From Erodium maritimum (lineage: Eukaryota; Streptophyta; Magnoliopsida; Geraniales; Geraniaceae), in assembly GCA_963921825.1 (NCBI GenBank), contig OY997592.1, positions 61,586,336 to 61,650,335 on the forward strand: a DNA stretch of 64,000 nt, given 5' to 3'. A program made the translations under genes and the position numbers. The notes below the pieces were generated by a model. The model was given only the letters and a program-made list of their open reading frames with translations, was not told the origin of the DNA and did no database searches. Of this stretch, positions 55,788 to 64,000 are shown piece after piece. Positions within the stretch are counted from its first letter, which is position 1. Every line of letters begins with the position of its first letter.

Positions 55788-57945
55788 GTGGCGGATTTAG
55801 CTTTTCCAACGAGAGGGCTCCATTGGTTTAGATTTAATAAAAAAAAACTCAAAATTAATGTAAATTAACATTGAACATATTAATCTTGCATAAAAACAAT
55901 AAAATAATACTTCTTACAAGACTTGACGTCAAGATTTCATATTTTCAAAATGTTGTAAACATTTTACGGATCTGTTTCAGGACTTTCATAGTTGATTTTT
56001 AAACTTGTTCGCACCGCTTTATCACTTTTTCCAGAAAGACGGGTATCTATTTTTGTCTATTTGTCTTTTTTATTTCTTAATTAGTGGAATCATATATTCT
56101 TTTGAAATATATTTTGATGATTATACTAATTTTGTAGAGAACTAAACTCAAAACTTTAATTGTATAATCTCAATCCCTAAAAGTACCTTATAAAATAATG
56201 AACGTTTTCAAACTAATTAAAATGTAAATTTTAGAAAAAATATAAGTGTAATATACAAAAATAAAATGCACTCGGCGAAAGCATTTGTAGCGTGTCAACG
56301 CGGGTAAAACCCTAGAAGCTCTCGCTTCTCTCTTCTGTGTCCCATAATGCCACCCTTCATATCTCTACGGCCCCTATCAGTGCTCCCCAACAACACTTGG
56401 CCTTTGTTTGCCATCATCACCGTGGCTCTGCGTTCTGCACCCACCAGATCAGTGATGCACTCGTGTCTCACCACAGAGTTCGATAGACCTTGTCGCGCTC
56501 CTATAGGGATTCAAAATGCCCTTAGGGCTTCTCCATTTCCATCTTCTCTAATTTCTCTATCGCTTTTGATGACCGATGAGGATTTGGTTCCCCTACCACG
56601 GCCTTCCCATGAGGTTGTACGTCCGAAACTAGCCTCTCGCAAGGTGAAGGTCCAGGCCACTACTACCGTACCCACGACCACTAACTCTACCGCCTCCATC
56701 AGAAAAGGTATAACCTTTATGTCCTTACCAAGCGCCGTTTCGATATAGGTTCATTCTGATCGTCTCCCAGCATGTTGAGGATATCACATCCAACCACAGG
56801 GCTACCTTAAGTCAAGGCCAATGTAGGGTTTCCGCCCCTCCTTCTTGGTTACCCTATGAGGTATCGTAGGCGCCCATGGGAACCGGCCATCCGGTAAGAT
56901 TGTTACACACCGTCACCTGATCTTGAATGGTGGACTTCTAGGAAGACAGGGGTCGGCCATAGCCTCGACAGATCCCAGGTACCCTCGCAAGTGACCTCCG
57001 GCTCCAAAGGGGTGGAGAGTTTCCTCAATCGAGGAGGGGTAAATTCTGATGCCTAGGTCTCCATCGGCGATGGTCTAGGATGTATTACTTTCAGGTGAGT
57101 AGGGACCAACCGTGGTATCCAACGTTCTACCTAAGAAATCCGCATACAAGGGGAGTTTTGTTCCCACCTGGTCCACCAACTCATCGGGAGAGACCAATGA
57201 GAGTTTGGACATATATGCATGGTTGGTTTTGACAACCAACGTCCTGCTTAACCTCTCGGTGGCTAGGACAAGCCCTACTGGTTCTCTAGGAGGTTTTTCT
57301 CTGATTCCACCAACCTTCGGTCCATCAATAAAGGGGGTGTCAGAAGGCCTCCTTATAAGCATTTAGCCGAAGAAGACCCTAGCGAAGGATATAGTGGAAG
57401 AATCAACGCACCACGAGGGGGTTCAAATGAGGGCTGGAAAACGGTCTCGTCGGGGCCCATGAGGCCTACTCTCGGCCTTAGATTGTTAGGGAGGAATGGT
57501 AACCTGGCCCTATGTAGGTTCCCTCCACAAATTACTATTTTCCGTGTCTCAACCAAGCTCTTCGCCCCAAACTTTTATTGAGCCTCAAAGGAGGCTCTAA
57601 TTACTTATAGGCACCTATGGATTGTCCTAAGTCAACTTGGGATTGGTTGTATTATTTTTCGGGTTTTTTACTTTTCGATTCACATTTAGATATTTCAAAA
57701 TAATCGTATATGTTTCGATTATGGTTAGAGGATTATGTGTAGGATTATCTGCAAACAACCATAATCTCTAAAGCTTTTAAACATTCTCTTAGCGTTTTAA
57801 TTAAGAAAAAAGATAAAGGGATATGCTTTGGAAAAGTCAAATAATAAAGTTAATAAATTTTGTTTTCAAAAAGTTGAAGTGGGAATGTGCCTCCTCTAAG
57901 CCCCATGTACATCCGCCTATACGTACAGGAATGCTGCTACAAAAA
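55788..57945. mobile_element. Possible non-autonomous DNA transposon carrying retroelement debris
   Basis: The left end TAGTGGCGGATTTAGC and the complement of the right end TATAGGCGGATGTACATG are similar, followed on each side by GAGGGCTCC- or GAGGCAC-like strings. The ends are imperfect and no target duplication is certain. The GC-rich middle (56340-57560) carries frames of 60-133 codons without known domains; the minus frame near 57450 resembles the piece at 51.9 kb. The element call is tentative. Confidence 0.35.
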
Positions 57946-58290
57946 GGATTTGGCCAATTCATTGTTTTTGTATGTGGTGATCAGTGTGGGGATTAGTTAA
58001 GGGTATGCTTCTTCTTCGAATGGGCCAACGTTGACGTTGTCGACGAGGACAATCATTCTGTCTATCCGCCTATGCTTGCATGGATGACGTCGCAGGAATG
58101 ATTTGGCATGTTCATTGTTTTTGTAGGTGGTGATTGGCGTAGGAATGTGTTCAGTCATTCTGTCTCTTTATAAACATATTAATATTTTTACAGTTTGTTA
58201 TGTCATTATTGTGAATGCACTTAGAATTTGGTTTTTGTGATAAATTATTTTATTACTTATTTTAATAAAAGGATTTTTAAAAGAATAACT

Positions 58291-59858
58291 TGTTAGTTTT
58301 AGTGCCCGTAGTCCAATCGTAAACGTCCAAATGTAAATATCATCGTTGGTAATATAATAAAACGGATTTCATATTATTTAAGTGTTGAGTAATGTATCGT
58401 GTGTGTTTCCGATCTATGCCCACCATGCGAATAGAACCATAGATCAGCATGGATCACACTCGATGAGGCCCCTAATCAATAGTCTTCACTAAAAGCGACT
58501 AGTATGAAATATGACTCTTGATGGCTTACGTTCTATTGGTCATTGGAATGTGTTACGAAGTCTGATCATAGATATCATGTGGGACATGATATTGGACGGC
58601 CCGACCTGAATATGTTCCATAGATTAAGTCATGAACATATTCAGAGTCATATCTTGTTAGGTATCCGTAGACCGAGGAGTCTTTGTGGTAGCTATGCAGT
58701 AAACAAATGAGTTTGAACTGAAAGCCTAACGTTGCACCGTGACTGGGCTTCCATAACGGCCAGGATTGGCTTGGGGAATGACTGCATGAGTGACACGAGA
58801 GACGACTAAGGGATTTATCCCTCATACTACGGTACATGTAAGATATCTGGTTAACGGCCGCTTGATCGAGAGTGACTGAAAGAAAAGCATGGCCATGCAC
58901 GTGATATATGGTATCATTATTCAGTCATCTCACATATAAAGGAACATTGATAGAGAATAATAAGGATGACGGCTCTGTGCCTTATCTCAATCAGGATATT
59001 GGAGATAAAAGGATAATGACAAGGACGACGGAAAGGTCATAATCGACAGGGCCGATTCGTTATGCAGTGTCAGGCTAAACTAAGTCTCGTTAGTGGCCAA
59101 TAGGGTAAGATCTAGTAAAGTGAGACTTTACGTTGATCTTACCGAAATGCGTAGACCTAAGGGTCACACCAAAGGTTTGTAAACTCGAAAAGAACGCAAC
59201 GGAGCTTGGCTTGGAAGGGGTCGTGTCGGGAATTGCCATAATGGACGGCTAGGACATTATGGGCTCGGCATAGGCTCTCTTGGAGAGTCCCATGGCCGGC
59301 CCATATAACCAAGTCCCAACAAGAACCAAAAGTCAAGATTGACTAAGTAGTCTTGTTGATCAAAGTGGGTTGCACCCACTTTCCACTAACTGATAAACTA
59401 ACATAGTTTATTAAGTCCACCTTGTATTTTTGCATGGACACTTGGCTCTTGATGGGGATTAAGTGATATGACCACTTAACTCAACATGCAAGAGTGTTGG
59501 CATTCCAATGCATGCAAGGACTTGAGAAATTTTACACAACAACGTCACTTTCTCTCCCACCTTGGCCGAGCACCCCTAGGAGGAGCAAGCACCATTGTTT
59601 CATGTTCTTGAGTCTACAAACTCAAGAACTATGTCGGCTTTGATTCCGTTAAGGATACGTAGGCGTCCAAGGGGCTCAAGTCATCCAAAGTTTGGTGTTC
59701 TTCTTCTCAATTCTCATCGAAACAAGAAGGTAATGCACACAAACTCTTGTTGAATTTTTTATCTTGTTTTCAATAATTGGTAGCTTCTTCTCGAGTGATT
59801 CGTGGTTAATTTCCGCTGCATTTTATGTTTCTTTTGTCCACGACCTCGAGACCCAACA
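58291..59858 (+). repeat. Copia-like long LTR or LTR fragment
   Basis: It begins TGTTAG and ends near CCCAACA. Shortly before the end it has TTAATTTCCGCTGCATTTTA, a string typical of the 3' end of plant copia LTRs just before the primer site. CCCATATAACC near 59300 could be its promoter. No pol sequence flanks it on either side, so it would be a solo LTR; no matching 5 bp duplication was found (TAACT versus TGATT). Confidence 0.45.
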
Positions 59859-60099
59859 TGATTTATTATGTGATATGTACCTTACCTAATTTTAAATATT
59901 TGTCGCCAGTTTCTTAAAAAAAGATTTAAACCTCTTCTTTTCTTTAGTATAATAGGAATTTTATTAATCGTGGAAATTAAACATATAGAAACATTGAAAT
60001 GATGGAAAGAAAGAGGGTGTGACTTAGTTCAAGCCCGTAGGTAATGAACGTTAACCTTATAACAGGATGCTCGGTTATACCAAGAAGAGTAGATGGGAG

Positions 60100-60690
60100 G
60101 CAATCTCCTTGTTGGTTGTTGTGGACGAGAACTCATCGAGGATGATTATTTCCTGACTCGACCTGAAAATGTTTGTGGTAAAATATTGGGGGCACATGAG
60201 GGGATAACGGGCATCTAGGGAGAACACCAGAAAATGGGGAAACTATGTTGTCAGACTTGCACCGTCCCTGGCAGGGCAAGGTGTGCGTCCCCACACACAA
60301 CATGTTGCTCGTCCTTAGATTTATTGGTCCCGGGGAGGCTGCGTAGAAGACCTTGTCTGGTTGTTTGGGCAAACATGAGCTTTTAACATTGGTCCACGAC
60401 GGTATTACGCCGTTGACGAGTTTTCACTGATCATTATCGATATGAGCAGCCAGTGATTCCACAATCGCTCAGCCCCATTGTGGGCGTCAGGGTCCCGATC
60501 CATCATAGGGGTTGAGGCGACCTTGCACGGAGACCCTGAACGACCGGGTGCATCACGAATTGATCGTCGAACCCTAAGTCATGCCTCCATTGAGTTTTGA
60601 TCAGAGGCAAAGGCGGTAGTGAAGGAGGAGGCGACAGTAGAGACGTCCAAGGAGGCATATACAACCAAAGTGGCCAAGGAGGCATATACG
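60100..60690. other. Degenerate retroelement coding debris
   Basis: This GC-rich stretch has short frames on both strands. TTGTTTGGGCAAACATGAGC near 60361 resembles TTGTTTGGGCCAACGAGAGC near 51935, so it belongs to the same dispersed family. No domain is recognised. Confidence 0.35.
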
Positions 60691-61156
60691 ACAGTGTATT
60701 TTGTTAATCTTTTCAAAATAGAAAAAAATAAAAAATAAAAGTAATCAGGATAATGAAATGGGATTTCCACTAAACCAAATAATGACACGATTGTTCACGC
60801 CAAGACGGTGGAATCCAATTACTATATCCTAAAACAGATACATTGACAATCCATGATACAAACCTTAGCCATCTCCAAATAAATACATGAATAGAAAAAA
60901 AGAATGATCGTGTATGTTACAACAACAGGGAAAAATACACATCCAACTCATGAACCTCTCGAGCAAGACTGGATGTTCTTAAATTACAAGTGAAAGAATG
61001 AATATACCTACAGTATTAAGTGAATCCAGCGCTCATTAGGTAGGTAAGGGAAATAAAATCTGGATTTTCCATATGCATAAAAGCAGCAAGCTACTTCAAA
61101 TCCAGGGTATGAGGATGAAGAGGACGCAAAATGATCACACGCTTCCATTACCATGT

Positions 61157-63624
61157 TCAAAATAGGACAAGAGCTCCAAGCAATAAACCCAAGCTCAAAA
61201 GCAAGAAGCAAGCAGAGCTCTTAGGCTGTCCATTTGGTGGTGGAGTACCAGCAGGGCTTGAAGATGGAACTTTGGCTGATACAGGCGGCAAGGGTGGCTC
61301 CGCCACATCCGACTCTTTCAACACTGGGAATGGAGCCTCAGCCGGTGGCAGGTACTGAGTAGTTATGAGTTGCATGAGACTGCCCGGCTGAACAGGGCTC
61401 ATGTAAGCAGGTGTGCTGTTGCCCAAATTTAGACATAGGTTCTCTGCATTTCACATATAAATCACTTAGAACAAACAACTGTACAAGTGACTTTCATTGA
61501 ACTATCTCTATGCAAATACAAAGATAAGTTGGCAAATGGTTATTATTAGAGTTAATTGCCAAAAGTTAACGTATTGTCCATGCTTTTAAACTACCCTATC
61601 TTTTGACCATGGTTGTCTGTTACTTTTTTTCAACGAAATTATTACCCTCATGCATTGTCCACGTGCGAAAAATACCCTTATGTATTGTCCACACCTGATC
61701 CAATTTTTTTCAGTAAACGACCGTGGTCAAAAGATAGGGTAGTTTAAAAGCATGGACAATACATAAGTAGTTTTACGCATGTGGACAATACATAAGGGTA
61801 ACTTTTGGCAATTAACCCTAGTTATTAATGGTAAATCTATCACTTCATTGATTTCCCACAACCACAAGCAGAGCACACAATTTGACTAAGGGCAGAATGT
61901 TTAGCTACACAAATTCTATAATTAGCAGAAGCTCACTTGACCACTAGGCCAACCCTAGTGGGCACATCAGTAAAGTTGTTAATTTACATAAGTAAATGTA
62001 CTTTTGGAATATGGCGTAAAAATCTAATTAGTTAGAAAAATTTACTTCTTTGTTCATTGTCAAACCAAAAAGATAAAGAAGCTTAAACTACATAATGAAG
62101 ATTGAAGATGAGTTCAATAAAAAATATATATATAGAACGAGTGCTCTTACTTTTGTATGAAGCTGCTGTCTTGGGGAAACTTGTTATGACACCATCAATA
62201 CCGGCTCCCACAACATATGAATTGATCTCAACGGTAGAATCGGAGAAGAAGTCCCATGCTTGAGAAACAAACTCGTTGTCAAAGGTCTCCACATAAACAG
62301 TGAGGTTAGCTTTTTGGAGCTTTGGTACAACATCTGTAGAACCAGTGAGGAAAGCCTGATTTTCAGGGAAGACAGAGCCCTTGCCTACGACCACAGAGTC
62401 AGCGAAGGCCTTGATATCATCAATGGTAGATGTTAGGGCATCACGAATTGTTTCATCAACCTTGTATACAAGCTCATAATTGCTCTTCTCCTTGAATTTC
62501 ATGAGAACTGAACTGTTAGTTGACTGAATCATCACTCTTTGGCTGGTGGTACTATCATAACCAGCATTTCTTAATGCATCAAGGACAGCGTCTGTAACAC
62601 CCAACCCCTGATTCTCTGCAAGATATGCTGCATTCTGGAAAAGAAGACAGAACGAATAAGTCGTCTTCATCAAACACAGCTGTAATATAAGTATCTTTAC
62701 TCACTGCTAAATGAAATGGCAAATATAACCATTGTTAACCACATTAAACCTACAGATTTTTCTCCCCTCCTAACTTTTTATTTGTGATTAAACATGAAAA
62801 TAGATATTTAGGAGGTAGACATCAATGATACAAGACCCAAAGCAATGATGGTTTTAAAGCAGTCCTCTCAATCTAATCCATGAGACCAAATGATTCTTGT
62901 ATGGTTACTGTGTTTTGAGTTTTACCGGACTGCTATAAATTGCACCATGATCTCCAGAAAACTAAAATAAAGAGTAGTTCATAGACTTCCATATATGTGC
63001 GCTTCTGGTGTAGAGAGCCGAATATATTTGGAAGAGATGAGCATACAGTTTCGTAGTCAAAGTTTACATTGTTGATTCTTCATATCTAACCTACATTACA
63101 TGGGATGCATTCTTTTGACATTCCCACATTCCCTTCTATCTCTTCCTGGCTTAATTGTTTCTTGTGGGCTTTATCTGAAATATTGGGAAAATTACATGGG
63201 ATGCTTTCTCAAGCATTCAAATTCTAAACGACTAGGTGAGTATTCTACAATGTCCCTACAGTACCATGGGGGGCACACTCTGATTGTAAAGAAGTCATAT
63301 CAATATCAACAGTTCTGCTTTTACTGTAAATAAACTTCCTGGATGGCTGGGAACTTTCAGCACAACATAGTTGAAAAGATCAAAAGGTAACCACAAGATG
63401 CTGGCAAATATTGAGCAAATACTCTTTATAACAAAAAAATGATATAACTGGTAAGGGGATTCCATGCACAAGAAACCTTACCTCTATGGTGATCAAGGCA
63501 CCCGTAAGGGAAGTTGTGCTATTTGTCAGGGCAAGAAAGTCGGACAAAGATAGAAACTTCCCTTTGTTTTTGTTTTCTGGATTCCGGAACAATCTGTATT
63601 CTGAATATGGGTTTGATATGGATG
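61157..63624 (-). CDS. Glycerophosphodiester phosphodiesterase-like protein, GPI-anchored (GDPDL/SHV3 type), 3' part
   Basis: Three exons on the minus strand join in frame: 63624-63482, 62634-62151 and 61443-61157 (stop TGA). They encode about 304 C-terminal residues. [20 protein letters not shown] and [20 protein letters not shown], then [20 protein letters not shown] and [19 protein letters not shown], match the second GDPD-like domain of plant GDPDL proteins. The tail has a Pro/Ser-rich spacer ([25 protein letters not shown]) and a hydrophobic end ([16 protein letters not shown]), the signal for a GPI anchor. SHV3-type proteins act at the plasma membrane and cell wall in cellulose deposition and root-hair growth. 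The catalytic N-terminal part is beyond the right edge. The last intron holds a MITE and a SINE-like piece. Confidence 0.93.
61549..61818. mobile_element. Mutator-type MITE, 270 bp, in the last GDPDL intron
   Basis: The ends GAGTTAATTGCCAAAAGTTA and TAACTTTTGGCAATTAACCC are inverted with one mismatch, and the arms extend about 110 bp (CCATGCTTTTAAACTACCCT and its complement). The 9 bp flanks TTATTATTA (61540-61548) and TAGTTATTA (61819-61827) agree at 7 positions. Non-coding. Confidence 0.85.
61931..61968 (-). repeat. SINE-like 5' fragment in the last GDPDL intron
   Basis: The complement GTGCCCACTAGGGTTGGCCT, followed by AGTGGTCAAGTGAGC, matches the start of the SINE-like sequence at 9431-9502. 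Only the box-A end is visible here. Confidence 0.5.
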
Positions 63625-64000
63625 CTGAAATGAAAACGTATGGTAAGTAAACACAGAGATACTCTAACAATGCCAAACAACTTTTTTAAAATGGTAAAGC
63701 TCAAATGGCAGCTTTAGATAACCTAATCAACCAGTTATCTCTGATCTGTTAATTTCACTATAAAATTGGTAACCCCTATTTCTATATGGCACACAAGTTA
63801 TGGCACACAGAGATACAACCATTTTTTGGAGGATCAGCTCAAAAACTTACATGCAAAAAAGAACTTATGTGGTTAATCATGATAACCAATAATATATGTG
63901 ATCATGTATTCATAGCTTTACACATGTGACCGCGAGTGAGTTTCACAAAAACCAAAAATCTTTGAGGTGGTATGTTTGCTAACGGGAGAAAAATGATTAT
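63625..64000 (-). other. Intron of the GDPDL gene running off the window
   Basis: AT-rich, without an exon-like frame. The acceptor TTTCAG|CA at 63625/63624 implies that this is intron. Confidence 0.6.

Noticed and set aside
61931..61968. tRNA gene from box-A-like sequence
   Set aside because: No cloverleaf or proper box B follows; SINE fragment is the better reading.

Overview
This is nuclear DNA from a flowering plant, most likely a eudicot. The genes are split by GT-AG introns, plastid and secretory targeting sequences are present, an AGAMOUS-type MADS-box gene is included, and the space between genes is packed with plant transposable elements (Ty1/copia, L1-type LINEs, long-LTR elements, Mutator-type and PIF/Harbinger-type MITEs). 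I see no tRNA, rRNA or CRISPR array. All identifications come from reading the translated sequence; no database search was possible.

Five genes look real. On the + strand: (1) 6391-10980, a 491-residue plastid-targeted protein in five exons with two lipocalin-like GxW segments; (2) about 17591-19352, a small PPR protein of the At4g18975 type; (3) 42971-44568, a 360-residue GDSL esterase/lipase in five exons. On the - strand: (4) 49833-45197, an AGAMOUS (floral C-class) gene with 7 coding exons and a 2.2 kb second intron; (5) 63624-61157, the 3' part of a GPI-anchored glycerophosphodiester phosphodiesterase-like (GDPDL/SHV3-type) gene that runs off the right edge. GDSL and AGAMOUS are convergent, with 0.63 kb between their stop codons. 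No pathway links the five genes.

Layout: 1-3872 is the 3' part of a decayed copia element and its LTR. 4060-6144 holds MITEs in LTR debris. 6391-11200 is gene 1, with a SINE and a MITE in intron 3. 11200-17300 is LINE-derived, including a 5'-truncated LINE with a 13 bp target duplication. 17500-19350 is the PPR gene. 19386-32800 is mostly LINE and retroposon debris with a trehalose-phosphate-synthase fragment. 32829-38331 holds two long LTR-like units in inverted orientation. 39386-41491 holds a Mutator-type MITE and a complete 1.4 kb retroposon with a 312-codon ORF. 42870-50310 carries the GDSL and AGAMOUS genes. 50500-61000 is repeats, including a third copy of the long LTR and a copia-like LTR. 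61157-64000 is GDPDL.

The most interesting signals are: a TAGCAG tandem splice acceptor in AGAMOUS, at the place where a one-glutamine insertion is known to alter C-class protein function; a cluster of LFY-type and CCAATCA motifs in AGAMOUS intron 2; a 34/35 bp tandem array of CACGG...CCGTG dyads and long poly-C runs in the long LTR family; and a family of roughly 1.15-1.4 kb non-autonomous retroposons sharing the 3' tail TTGCTGAT-A(n).
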